From contig NZ_JAKGUG010000005.1 of the NCBI RefSeq assembly GCF_021568855.1, positions 124,001 through 188,000 on the forward strand: 64,000 bases of DNA. Direction: 5' to 3'. The notes under the pieces are model-generated. The model made no database searches, was not told where the DNA came from, and was given only the letters and a program-made list of their open reading frames with translations. Both the position numbers and the translations under genes were made by a program. Origin of the DNA: Dethiosulfovibrio russensis. GTDB lineage: Bacteria; Synergistota; Synergistia; Synergistales; Dethiosulfovibrionaceae. Shown in pieces: positions 43,821 to 51,659 of this stretch; the stretch's first letter is position 1; the number at the start of each line of letters is the position of its first letter.

Positions 43821-43876
43821 CGGTAAGAGCGATGGTGCATAAGATTATCCGTTAACTACTTCACTAAGGAAAAGAA

Positions 43877-43882
43877 TATAAT
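43877..43882 (+). promoter_or_regulatory. -10 element of the YeeE/TusA cluster
   Basis: A perfect TATAAT lies 50 bases before the GTG start; the -35 region is weak, as in activator-dependent LysR targets. Confidence 0.55.
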
Positions 43883-43898
43883 GACCATAGAGCATGAT

Positions 43899-43914
43899 AG
43901 TTAAATATTTAACT
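43899..43914. promoter_or_regulatory. Perfect 16-bp palindrome, candidate operator
   Basis: AGTTAAATATTTAACT is its own reverse complement and lies between the -10 element and the ribosome-binding site of the first YeeE gene. It could be an operator for the divergent LysR protein or another repressor. Confidence 0.5.
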
Positions 43915-43932
43915 AGAAGGGAGGTGAGAGAC

Positions 43933-44586
43933 GTGGAGAGAGCAAAGAGATCTACACGGAAGAAGAAGGCAAATCAACTCCCAATCGCCCTTCTTTTACT
44001 GGTTGTTATTGTAGCTGTAGGATTTTATTTAAGCAACTTCAGTCCTAGTAACCCATCTTTTTGGTTTTTTGGAATATTACTGGGATTGACCCTAAGAGCC
44101 TCTCGTTTCTGTTTCACCGCTTCAATGAGGGATCCGGTTCTTACAGGTGGAACGAACCTAACCAAGGCGGTGATAGTCGCCATCGCACTGGCCACTGTAG
44201 GATTTGCGGCTATTCAGTACAAAGCCAGCGTAACTGGGCAACCCATTCCCGGGAACATCTCTCCTGTGGGAGTTCACATAGCCATCGGAGCGTTTATGTT
44301 CGGGATAGGCATGGTCATAGCAGGAGGCTGCGCTTCAGGAACCCTGATGAGAGTAGGAGAAGGCTTTTCTATGCAGTGGCTCTCACTGGTCTTCTTCATC
44401 GTCGGCTCTGTATGGGGAGCTCGTGACTTCAATTACTGGAAACCGACATTTATCGATGGAAGCGTAAAGATATTTCTTCCCGACGTACTAGGATGGTTCC
44501 CTGCTTTGGTCGTTCAATTTGGCCTTCTGATGGGGCTTTTCATCCTGGCAGACTGGTTTAGCAACAGAAAAAGCCTAGAAAAATAA
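43933..44586 (+). CDS. YeeE/YedE-family (TsuA-like) transporter half, part 1
   Basis: This 217-residue membrane protein has about 5 helices. It carries GLTLRASRFCFTASMRDPVLTGG and GIGMVIAGGCASGTLMRVGEG, the Cys-containing loops of the thiosulfate transporter family YeeE/TsuA. The family is usually one chain of about 350 residues with two such halves; here the second half is encoded separately at 44871, with tusA in between. GTG 43933, after GGGAGG, is preferred to ATG 43894. The likely cargo is thiosulfate; selenium-linked YedE members are an alternative. Confidence 0.87.
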   Translation: MERAKRSTRKKKANQLPIALLLLVVIVAVGFYLSNFSPSNPSFWFFGILLGLTLRASRFCFTASMRDPVLTGGTNLTKAVIVAIALATVGFAAIQYKASVTGQPIPGNISPVGVHIAIGAFMFGIGMVIAGGCASGTLMRVGEGFSMQWLSLVFFIVGSVWGARDFNYWKPTFIDGSVKIFLPDVLGWFPALVVQFGLLMGLFILADWFSNRKSLEK

Positions 44587-44629
44587 ACAATAGACATATC
44601 TTACAAAAAAACTAAGGAGGACACACACC

Positions 44630-44860
44630 ATGGCGAAAGAATACACTCTCGACTGCCTCGGGGAAGCCTGCCCCATACCGCTTATAAAGGCCCAGAAGAA
44701 AATGGCCGAGATGTCCGTCGGCGATACCATAACAATAGAGATCGATCACAGTTGTGCGGTAAAGAACATCCCAGAGTGGGCCAACAAAGAGGGTTACAAC
44801 TGCGAGATAGAGGAGATCGACGACGGGCAGTGGGAGATTTGGATCGAGAAGACGAAATGA
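44630..44860 (+). CDS. TusA-family sulfur-carrier protein, copy 2
   Basis: This 76-residue protein has CLGEACPIPLIKAQKK at residues 9-24, whose first Cys is the persulfide site. It lies between the two YeeE halves, as in organisms where TusA takes up sulfur from imported thiosulfate. AAGGAGG is present upstream of ATG. It shares the C-terminal layout (E-x-x-D-G-x-W/F-E-I-x-I) with copy 1. Confidence 0.92.
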   Translation: MAKEYTLDCLGEACPIPLIKAQKKMAEMSVGDTITIEIDHSCAVKNIPEWANKEGYNCEIEEIDDGQWEIWIEKTK

Positions 44861-44870
44861 GTGGATAAAG

Positions 44871-45401
44871 GTGAATATAAGGGATAACAAATACTACAGG
44901 CTTTTCCTTAAAACCCCTTGGCCTTATTACGCAGGTGCGGTTATCCTGGCGGTCCTCAATATCGCTATTTTCGCTTCATCCGGCAAACCTTGGGGAGTGA
45001 CATCTCCTTTCGCCCTTTGGGGAACCTGGATCTACGAGACATTGGGAGGATCGGTCGATACATGGGTATACTACGCTGGTAGTCACGGAAAGGCGTTATC
45101 CAAGGGATTGTTGGCCAACGGAGGAAGCATCAGAAACATAGGTATAATCGTAGGAGCCCTCCTTGCGACATTGTTGGCATCGGAGTTCAAGATAAAGAAG
45201 ATAAAGAGCCTGAGACAGGTGGTAGCCGCAATCCTAGGTGGTCTCCTCATGGGATACGGGGCCAGAATTGCCTTCGGATGTAATATAGGAGCCCTTTTCA
45301 GCGGGGTGGCCTCCATGGCCCTATCCGGATGGATCTATTTGGCGTTCATGTTTCTGGGGGCCTTCGTGGGCAGCAAACTGCTGGTGAAATTCTTCATGTG
45401 A
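44871..45401 (+). CDS. YeeE/YedE-family (TsuA-like) transporter half, part 2
   Basis: This 176-residue membrane protein has about 4-5 helices. The conserved loop GGLLMGYGARIAFGCNIGALFSGVASMALSGW carries the Cys of this half. Together with the part at 43933 it would rebuild a complete YeeE transporter. The start is GTG at 44871. It follows tusA by 10 bases and precedes the reductase gene by 13 bases. Confidence 0.88.
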   Translation: MNIRDNKYYRLFLKTPWPYYAGAVILAVLNIAIFASSGKPWGVTSPFALWGTWIYETLGGSVDTWVYYAGSHGKALSKGLLANGGSIRNIGIIVGALLATLLASEFKIKKIKSLRQVVAAILGGLLMGYGARIAFGCNIGALFSGVASMALSGWIYLAFMFLGAFVGSKLLVKFFM

Positions 45402-45414
45402 GGAGAGGTCCTTA

Positions 45415-46359
45415 ATGGTTAAGAAGAGAGAGGACTACGACGTAGTTATCATAGGGGCAGGGTCAGCGGGACTGACGGCAGGTATATACTGCGGAAGAGC
45501 CAGGCTCAACACCCTGGTAATAGAACAGGGATTGGTCGGCGGATTGATAACCTCCACACAGGGCCTAGAGAACTATCCTGGTTTTCCCGAAGGGGTCGGC
45601 GGAGAGGAATTGATGAACCTCTTTTACAAACAGGCCAAAAGGTTTGGATGCAAATTCAAGCTTACAGGAGTAAAAGAAGTCGAACTAACAGGGACGGATA
45701 AAATAGTCCACACCTTTAGGAACGAGTACCACGCCAAAAGCGTGATAATAGCCACAGGGGTAAAACCCAAACCAATCGGTTGCGACGGAGAAGCCGAACT
45801 CATAGGCAAGGGTATTTCCTTCTGTTCCACCTGCGACGCTAACAACTGCATCGGCAAGGACGTCTACGTCGTAGGCGGAGGAGACTCCGCTGTGGAGGAA
45901 GCCATGTACCTCACCAAGTTCGCCAACAAGGTGACTTTGATCCACAGAAGAGATCAGCTTAGAGCGGCTAAATCCATACAGGAGAGAGCCTTCGAATGCA
46001 AATGCCTCGACTTCGTATGGGATTCTGTCGTCAAATCCATCGGAGGCACGGACTGCGTGACATCCATGGTTATAGAAAACGTAAAGACCAAAGAACAGAG
46101 GACTATCCTCCCTGGAGAGGGAACGAAGGACTTTATCGTCTTCCCCTATGTAGGGCTGACGCCTAAGACCCAGATCTTCCAGGGCCAGATCGAGATGGAC
46201 CAAGGCTTCATAAAAGCCAACGAAAAGATGGAGACATCCTGCCCGGGCGTGTACGTGGCAGGGGACGTCAGGACAAAGACCCTCCGGCAGGTCATCACAG
46301 CAGCCTCGGATGGCGCAATAGCAGCGGTGGAAGCGGAAAACTACATACTTACCAGTTGA
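45415..46359 (+). CDS. Thioredoxin-reductase-like flavoprotein of the sulfur cluster
   Basis: This 314-residue FAD/NAD(P)H disulfide reductase has FAD loop GAGSAGLTAG, redox pair C137-STC-C140 (usual CATC), nucleotide loop GGGDSAVEEA, HRRDQLRAAKS (typical of NADPH binders) and the C-terminal VYVAGDVR. An extra Cys follows at 145. In this operon it would supply electrons to reduce persulfide or thiosulfate-derived sulfur carried by TusA, rather than be the general TrxB; no thioredoxin gene is next to it. This role is inferred. Confidence 0.9.
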   Translation: MVKKREDYDVVIIGAGSAGLTAGIYCGRARLNTLVIEQGLVGGLITSTQGLENYPGFPEGVGGEELMNLFYKQAKRFGCKFKLTGVKEVELTGTDKIVHTFRNEYHAKSVIIATGVKPKPIGCDGEAELIGKGISFCSTCDANNCIGKDVYVVGGGDSAVEEAMYLTKFANKVTLIHRRDQLRAAKSIQERAFECKCLDFVWDSVVKSIGGTDCVTSMVIENVKTKEQRTILPGEGTKDFIVFPYVGLTPKTQIFQGQIEMDQGFIKANEKMETSCPGVYVAGDVRTKTLRQVITAASDGAIAAVEAENYILTS

Positions 46360-46364
46360 TAATC

Positions 46365-46397
46365 TAGATGGCGGCATCTAATAAATGCCGCCATCTA
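46365..46397. terminator. 13-bp hairpin between convergent sulfur and arsenic operons
   Basis: Perfect arms (46365-46377 and 46385-46397) with a 7-base loop lie just after the thioredoxin-reductase-like stop; there is no T run. Confidence 0.65.
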
Positions 46398-46474
46398 CAG
46401 TAACCATAAATCTTCCGCGAGGCCACCCCGACAGAACCCGTTCGAGACAGGGCCCAATTAGTGGAGCTATGCAA

Positions 46475-46894
46475 TCATCTTACAATTTCGGGCAAGCCCT
46501 CCACGAAGGCCTTGATCTCGTCTCGAACCCTTCGGTAAAAACCCAACGCCTCCTCCTCGCTCTGGGCCTCTCTTGCCAATGCCGGAGGATCCTCGAATCC
46601 CACGTGAATCGTCTCGGCATCGCCGGGAAAGACCGGACAGGTGCCTCTGGCCTTGTCGCAAACGGTTATAACCAGGTCCATGGACGAATCGAAAAACTCT
46701 GTAACGCTCTTGGATCGGTGACCGGAGATATCCACTCCAGCCTCGGCCATTACCTTTACTGCCAGAGGATCCAGACCATGAGGGGCCGATCCGGCGGAAA
46801 AGGCGGTGTATCGATCCCCCCATGTGTGCCTCGTCCAACCCTCCGCCATCTGACTTCTACAGGAATTCCCGGTGCATAGAAACAATATCCTCAT
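46475..46894 (-). CDS. arsC: Arsenate reductase, thioredoxin-coupled (LMW-PTP family)
   Basis: The enzyme reduces arsenate to arsenite. It has 139 residues. The phosphatase loop is CTGNSCRS at residues 7-14, and the shuttle Cys pair is in VCDKARGTCP near residues 78-87; both are needed for thioredoxin-coupled turnover. It overlaps the end of the permease gene by 4 bases and forms an operon with it. Confidence 0.92.
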   Translation of the reverse strand: MRILFLCTGNSCRSQMAEGWTRHTWGDRYTAFSAGSAPHGLDPLAVKVMAEAGVDISGHRSKSVTEFFDSSMDLVITVCDKARGTCPVFPGDAETIHVGFEDPPALAREAQSEEEALGFYRRVRDEIKAFVEGLPEIVR

Positions 46895-48054
46895 GAGATA
46901 TACCCGAATATGGTTCCCACTATGGTCGACATGACGACCACCAACCCCACGTAGACAACGGTCTTTCTGGTGCCAATGACGCTTCTAATGACCAGCATAT
47001 TGGGCAACGAAAGTGCAGGTCCCGCCAAGAGAAGCGCTAGTGCTGGTCCCTGACCCATTCCGGACCCCAGAAGCCCCTGGAGTATAGGCACCTCCGTCAA
47101 GGTGGCGAAGTACATGAAGGCCCCGGAGATGGAGGCGAAGAAATTGGCCCCCACCGAGTTTCCTCCCACCAAAGAGGCTACCCATCTGCTAGGGATAAGA
47201 GCCTCGTGTCCAGGCCGTCCCAGTAGAAAACCAGCAACCAGGACCCCGCCAAATAAAAGCGGCAATACCTGTAGGGCATACTCAAAGGTAGACCCCATCC
47301 ATTCCTCTTTTTCGTCCCTGTTGAACCACACGAAAGTCGCGACCAACGTGGAGAGAAGGGCTGCCGCAGCTACATACCATTTGACGGAATAAACGGCCTC
47401 CCAGACTCCTCCGGGAACCTTCGGCGCAGCCCAGTTGGCGAAGACCAAAAAAAACACCATACTGGCCATATGCCAAACAGTCTTCCAAAGGGGTCTTTCG
47501 GAACCGTCGTCGGGAAGTTGGGCAAAACCCTTCTGCCGCACCTCCTCCTCACCACGGAAGATGAACGCCATGGAAATTCCAATTAACACGGAAAAAATTA
47601 TAGCTCCTGCTGCTCTAGCTAAACCCAACTGGAACCCCAGGACCCTGGCAGTAAGAATGATCGACAACACGTTTATAGCCGGTCCGGAATACAGAAACGC
47701 AGTGGCAGGGCCGAGACCTGCTCCTCTTTTGTATATACCGGCGAAAAGAGGCAGTACCGTGCAAGAACACACGGCCAGGATTGTCCCGGAGACCGCCGCT
47801 ACCGAATAGGCCACCCATTTTTTAGCCTGACCCCCCAGGTATTTCATAACCGCCTGTTGACTGACGAAGACGGAGATGGCCCCGGCGATGAAGAAAGCCG
47901 GTATCAGACATAGCAACACGTGTTCTCTGGCGTACTCGTGAAGCATCGCCAAGGCCTCCACCGCACCAGACCGCACTCCCTGAGAGTCGATAGGAAGCCA
48001 GTAGGCAAGAAGAAACACCCCTAATATCCAAGCAAATTTCCTTTTATCCTCCAA
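46891..48054 (-). CDS. ArsP/DUF318-type permease
   Basis: This 387-residue membrane protein has about 10 helices. VCSCTVLPLFAGIYKRGAGLGPATAFLYSGPAINVLSIILTARVLG is the DUF318 signature with the functional Cys pair, and a second repeat TEVPILQGLLGSGMGQGPALALLLAGPALSLPNMLVI follows. Family members export organoarsenicals (ArsP) or arsenite. An ArsR-type operator lies 35 bases upstream of the start, and arsC is downstream. Confidence 0.88.
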   Translation of the reverse strand: MEDKRKFAWILGVFLLAYWLPIDSQGVRSGAVEALAMLHEYAREHVLLCLIPAFFIAGAISVFVSQQAVMKYLGGQAKKWVAYSVAAVSGTILAVCSCTVLPLFAGIYKRGAGLGPATAFLYSGPAINVLSIILTARVLGFQLGLARAAGAIIFSVLIGISMAFIFRGEEEVRQKGFAQLPDDGSERPLWKTVWHMASMVFFLVFANWAAPKVPGGVWEAVYSVKWYVAAAALLSTLVATFVWFNRDEKEEWMGSTFEYALQVLPLLFGGVLVAGFLLGRPGHEALIPSRWVASLVGGNSVGANFFASISGAFMYFATLTEVPILQGLLGSGMGQGPALALLLAGPALSLPNMLVIRSVIGTRKTVVYVGLVVVMSTIVGTIFGYIS

Positions 48055-48088
48055 TGTGGGCCCCCTCTTTCCTTCGTTTTCCCCTACG

Positions 48089-48110
48089 TATGTGACGTAA
48101 ATACCACATA
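48089..48110. promoter_or_regulatory. ArsR-type operator upstream of the permease-arsC operon
   Basis: TATGTG and CACATA frame an imperfect palindrome. Its 18-base core (48091-48108) matches the site in front of arsR (48711-48728) at 14 of 18 positions. Confidence 0.75.
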
Positions 48111-48117
48111 TCTTCTC

Positions 48118-48141
48118 GAAAAAAAGGCCCTCAAGGGGCCT
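48118..48141 (-). terminator. Terminator after the redox-active disulfide protein
   Basis: On the minus strand AGGCCC and GGGCCT arms are followed by seven T. It separates the arsR transcript from the permease-arsC operon. Confidence 0.88.
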
Positions 48142-48147
48142 ACAACC

Positions 48148-48393
48148 CTAAAGAGCCTCGGAGATGAGCCTCTTGACCGCCAGAGGGGTCGGGATCCTTC
48201 CAGCCGACACAACCTTGTCGTTTACCACCAAACCCGGCGTACCGGCCACGCCGAACTCCATGATCTCGGAGATATCGGTTACCTTCTCCACCGAGTAATC
48301 CAAACCCAACTCCTTTGCAGCGGCCTCGGCCAGTTCGGCAAGTTTCTTGCACTTGGGACAGCCTGTCCCCAGTATTTGAATCTTAACTGTCAT
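48148..48393 (-). CDS. Small thioredoxin-fold redox-active disulfide protein
   Basis: This 81-residue thioredoxin-like protein has the active site GTGCPKCKKLAELAE (CPKC) at residues 12-15 and a cis-Pro in GVAGTPGLVVNDKVV. It lies downstream of arsR and overlaps its end by 11 bases. It may supply electrons to ArsC, which needs a thioredoxin, or serve as a metal/thiol redox partner; this is inferred from context. Confidence 0.88.
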   Translation of the reverse strand: MTVKIQILGTGCPKCKKLAELAEAAAKELGLDYSVEKVTDISEIMEFGVAGTPGLVVNDKVVSAGRIPTPLAVKRLISEAL

Positions 48394-48694
48394 CTCGACA
48401 ACCTCCTTTAGGACAAATAGGCGCGCATCGATTGGAGTCGACGCACTTTATCATGTCGAAGACGCAGGGCAAAGCTATGGAATAGAGGATCTTCTGTCCC
48501 TCCCTGCGATCCTTCAGTACCTCTGCATCCCTCAACACAGCCAGATGCTTGCTGACCGTGGTTCTATCCGACTCGAACCACCGGGCTATCTCGCAAGCGC
48601 AAACCTCTCCCCCGCCCAGCCTCCTGACTATCTCCAGCCTGAGGGGATGGGCCAAGGCCTTAAACACGGCGACGGTCCGGTCCTTATCTGCCAT
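48383..48694 (-). CDS. arsR: ArsR/SmtB-family repressor
   Basis: This 103-residue winged-helix repressor has FKALAHPLRLEIVRRL, the metal-site segment GGGEVCACEIARWF (Cys pair of the ELCVC type) and DRTTVSKHLAVLRDAEVLKDRREGQKILYS. Additional Cys near the C-terminus (CAPICPKGGC) may add ligands. Binding of arsenite would release it from DNA. ATG 48694, after AGGAGGGGG, is preferred to the frame start at 48808, which would run through a terminator. An operator overlaps its leader. Confidence 0.93.
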   Translation of the reverse strand: MADKDRTVAVFKALAHPLRLEIVRRLGGGEVCACEIARWFESDRTTVSKHLAVLRDAEVLKDRREGQKILYSIALPCVFDMIKCVDSNRCAPICPKGGCRDDS

Positions 48695-48710
48695 GGGACC
48701 CCCTCCTTTA

Positions 48711-48728
48711 TGTGGCGATATTACCACA
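48711..48728. promoter_or_regulatory. ArsR-type operator upstream of arsR
   Basis: TGTGGCGATATTACCACA lies 16 bases upstream of the arsR start and resembles the site before the permease gene, which indicates autoregulation and a shared regulon. Confidence 0.75.
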
Positions 48729-48757
48729 CAAGAAAACAGGAGGCAAGGGACCGAGGG

Positions 48758-48794
48758 TAAAAAAATAGGGCCCGGTTCAAAGAACCGGGCCCTA
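48758..48794 (-). terminator. Terminator of the YfcC/M20D operon
   Basis: A 13-bp perfect GC-rich stem (48766-48778 with 48782-48794) is followed on the minus strand by seven T. Confidence 0.92.
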
Positions 48795-48804
48795 CTCCTG
48801 TGGA

Positions 48805-49998
48805 TCAATCTCTTTTATTCAAAAAATCCCACGCCACCGACGAGAGAAGAGAGACTCCGTCGGCCAGGACCGACTCGTTCACCCTGAACTTCGGATGATG
48901 ATGAGGCCAGTCCGCTCCTCCTTCGCCTCCCATCCCCAGGAAGACGAAGGCCCCCGGCACCTTCTCGAGATAGAAACTAAAGTCCTCCGACGCCATGGTC
49001 GGACGGATCTTTCTCACCCTGTCCTCCCCGAAGAGCCCCGAAGCGACCTCGGAAATCCGCCGGCCCATTTCCCCGTCGTTTATGACCGGAGGCAGGTTTT
49101 TGAGATATTCCAGCTTCGCACCGCATCCAAAGGCTTGAGCGGTGTTTACCGCCAGTGTCTCGATCCTTCCCGGCAGCTCGTCCCTTATCTCCCTAGAGAG
49201 GGTCCTGGCAGTTCCCTCGATCGTCACTACGTCGGGAATCACGTTGAACGCCTCTCCCGCTCTCAGGTTCCCCACGCTGACCACCACGCTGTCGAGAGGG
49301 TCGGTCTGACGGCTGGCGATGGTCTGCAACGCCATGAGGAAAGCTCCGGCGGCCACTGTAGGATCCGCCGTCTGATGGGGCATGGCGCCGTGACCTCCCT
49401 TACCCTCGATGGAGACCTTCCAGAAATCGGAGGACCCCATGAGAGGGCCGTCCGACCATCCAAGGATCCCAGACTCCAGAGGCTGCCAGACGTGAAGACC
49501 GAATATGCCGTCGACTCCATCCAGGACACCGGAATCCACCATGGCATCCGCACCGGATTGAGGCACCGAGGCCTCCTCCGACGGCTGAAAGACGAGTCGA
49601 ATCCGACCGGGAAGCGAGTCTTTCCTCGACGAAAGTATCTCGGCGGCACCGAGCAATATGGCCATATGGGCGTCGTGTCCGCAGGCGTGCATCACCCCTA
49701 CGTTCTCCGACTCGAAAGGAAGCCCGGTATCCTCGACTACCGGAAGGGCGTCCATATCGGCCCTGAGTGCCACGGTTGGCCCTTCTTTCCCTATCTCGGC
49801 CACTACGCCGGAGGGAAAATCGCCGCACCCTACTCGGACGTCGTCGATTCCCATCTCCTCCAGCCTCTCTGCTATCCAACGGCTCGTCTCAATCTCCTTG
49901 AAGGAAAGCTCCGGATATCTGTGCAGATGACGATACCAGTCTGTTATCTTTCTCTCTATATCGCTGGCATGATCTTTAAACGAATTCGAAACGGACAA
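48805..49998 (-). CDS. M20D amidohydrolase (hippurate hydrolase/N-acyl amino acid hydrolase-like)
   Basis: This 397-residue metal-dependent amidohydrolase has YRHLHRYPELSFKE, MHACGHDAHMA (Cys and His ligands), QPSEEASVPQSGADAMV (Glu), KGGHGAMPHQTADP and HHHPKFRVNE with the last His. The start is TTG after GGGGAGG. It is encoded right after a YfcC-type carrier gene and opposite an IclR regulator, which suggests use of an imported N-acyl amino acid or peptide rather than lysine synthesis. It is a paralogue of the enzyme at 27965-29158. Confidence 0.9.
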   Translation of the reverse strand: MSVSNSFKDHASDIERKITDWYRHLHRYPELSFKEIETSRWIAERLEEMGIDDVRVGCGDFPSGVVAEIGKEGPTVALRADMDALPVVEDTGLPFESENVGVMHACGHDAHMAILLGAAEILSSRKDSLPGRIRLVFQPSEEASVPQSGADAMVDSGVLDGVDGIFGLHVWQPLESGILGWSDGPLMGSSDFWKVSIEGKGGHGAMPHQTADPTVAAGAFLMALQTIASRQTDPLDSVVVSVGNLRAGEAFNVIPDVVTIEGTARTLSREIRDELPGRIETLAVNTAQAFGCGAKLEYLKNLPPVINDGEMGRRISEVASGLFGEDRVRKIRPTMASEDFSFYLEKVPGAFVFLGMGGEGGADWPHHHPKFRVNESVLADGVSLLSSVAWDFLNKRD

Positions 49999-50013
49999 AA
50001 CAGCGACCTCCCC

Positions 50014-51408
50014 TTACGCCGGACCCCAGTTTATCGCCACGGCTAGAGCCAGGAAGAACCAGCTCATGACGAGTATCTTCAGGGCCAGAGGGAAGGCGAA
50101 ACGGAACCAGCGATCGAAGGGAACCCTGGCCAAAGCGATCATGGCGAGAAGTCCGCCCAACGTCGGGACCAACAGGTTCATCACTCCGTCTCCCACCTGG
50201 AAAGCAAGTATGGCGGTCTGTCTGGTCATACCTATGAGGTCGCTGAGGGGGATCATTATGGGCAGGGTAGCCATTGCCTGTCCGCTGCCGGAGGGGATGA
50301 AGAAATTGATTACGCTGTGGACCATCGTCATCAATATGGCAGAGAGGGTGACAGGAAGATCGGCGAGCGGCGCCGCCAGAGTCTGTACTATGGTATCGCC
50401 TATATGACCGGCATCCAGTATGACCTGAATTCCTCTGGCCACGCCTATGATCAAGGCTCCTCCCACTATGTCGCCCGCTCCCTTTACCATCTTGGCTATA
50501 ATCTCGTCCGAGTTCATACCGGCCAAAAGCCCGGCCACAACCGCCATTATTATGAAGACCGCCGAAATCTCGGTGATATACCATCCCCAGGTGAACACGC
50601 CGAACAGGATGGTAGCCATCCCCAAAACAAAGGAGGTCAGGACGATCTTGTCCTTTCCGCAGAGGGAATATTCCTCTATGGGATGGGTCAACGAAAGTCC
50701 ATCAGTGCCGATCCCCGCTACCAAACTGGCGGAGGGATTCTTCTTTATCTTGCCCAGATATCTACAGGTATGATGGGCCACCAAAGCCAGACTCGCCAGG
50801 CAGAAACCGGTCCTCAGCAAGGCTCCGGAGAACATGGGGAGATCGGCTATAACAGCTCCTACACCTACGGTGTAGGGATTTATAGGCGACGTGGCGAATC
50901 CTACCCCGATACCTGCGACGGCCATTCCCGCACCGACCATGAGATCTCCGCCGAAGGCCAGGGCCACCAAAACGGCGATAGGAACCAGAGCGATGTTGTT
51001 CTCAAAACCCACCGTAGCGCCTAGAAATCCGAACACAAAGGTCATAAGCCATATGAGGCGATTGCTCTTGTTAACCCCTATGCGACGGACTATCACTCCC
51101 ACGGCATTCTCCAAAGCCCCTGTGGCGTTAAGCAAATTGAAAAGGGCCCCGGAGATAAGGGTGATGAATATGATGCTGGCAGCCTTGACCATCCCCATGG
51201 GAAGGGCCTTGAAAAGGTCGAAAAAGCCGACTGGAGACTGCTCCACGTGATGATAGGTACCGGCGACCACTCCCATACGGGTACCCACCTGGGCCCTATC
51301 GAACTCCCCGGCCGGAACGATGTAGGTCATTATCCCTGCCACTACTATAATCATGAAAAGAAGGACATACGGATTGGGTATTTTATGATACCAACGCTTT
51401 TTCTCCAC
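50014..51408 (-). CDS. YfcC-family membrane carrier
   Basis: This 464-residue membrane protein has about 12 helices, of the YfcC/DcuC-like family (C4-dicarboxylate anaerobic carrier, ArcD-like). IPNPYVLLFMIIVVAGIMTYIVPAGEFDR at the N-terminus, GFENNIALVPIAVLVALAFGGD, GVGFATSPINPYTVG and HSVINFFIPSGSGQAMATLPIMIPLSDLIGMTRQ are typical. The substrates of most members are unknown; some are linked to amino acids or peptides. It starts with GTG at 51408 and precedes the M20D gene by 15 bases. Confidence 0.9.
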   Translation of the reverse strand: MEKKRWYHKIPNPYVLLFMIIVVAGIMTYIVPAGEFDRAQVGTRMGVVAGTYHHVEQSPVGFFDLFKALPMGMVKAASIIFITLISGALFNLLNATGALENAVGVIVRRIGVNKSNRLIWLMTFVFGFLGATVGFENNIALVPIAVLVALAFGGDLMVGAGMAVAGIGVGFATSPINPYTVGVGAVIADLPMFSGALLRTGFCLASLALVAHHTCRYLGKIKKNPSASLVAGIGTDGLSLTHPIEEYSLCGKDKIVLTSFVLGMATILFGVFTWGWYITEISAVFIIMAVVAGLLAGMNSDEIIAKMVKGAGDIVGGALIIGVARGIQVILDAGHIGDTIVQTLAAPLADLPVTLSAILMTMVHSVINFFIPSGSGQAMATLPIMIPLSDLIGMTRQTAILAFQVGDGVMNLLVPTLGGLLAMIALARVPFDRWFRFAFPLALKILVMSWFFLALAVAINWGPA

Positions 51409-51551
51409 CTGGAACCACTCCCTATTTAGTTTTATAAAAAAGACCTCGGGAACTACGACGCCGTAGAGGACGGGTATTTTCGTCTTTATCGGGCCTCCTT
51501 CTCACAAATTGAATACCATTCCTTTCTACAGGACGCCATTCCCATTTCGAA

Positions 51552-51579
51552 ATTCTATCAATTTGTAGGATTATGTCAA
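51552..51579 (-). promoter_or_regulatory. Promoter of the YfcC/M20D operon with an overlapping palindrome
   Basis: On the minus strand TTGACA (51579-51574), a 16-base spacer and TAGAAT (51557-51552). The -35 lies in a perfect GTCAATTGAC palindrome (51575-51584), a candidate IclR site. The rest of the 251-base divergent gap shows no gene. Confidence 0.65.
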
Positions 51580-51659
51580 TTGACTTTACCTCCCCTATGA
51601 GTGGAAAATGTTGTCTGCCTCTTGAAAAACACGGGTAATTCGGAGGGAGGACTCTGAAA

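Noticed and set aside
45415-46359. Selenocysteine in the thioredoxin-reductase-like protein
   Set aside because: The active site reads CSTC with Cys codons and the frame has no internal TGA.
48895-50046. 383-residue frame opposite the second M20D gene
   Set aside because: Antisense shadow of a gene with intact metal-site motifs; no ribosome-binding site or family match.
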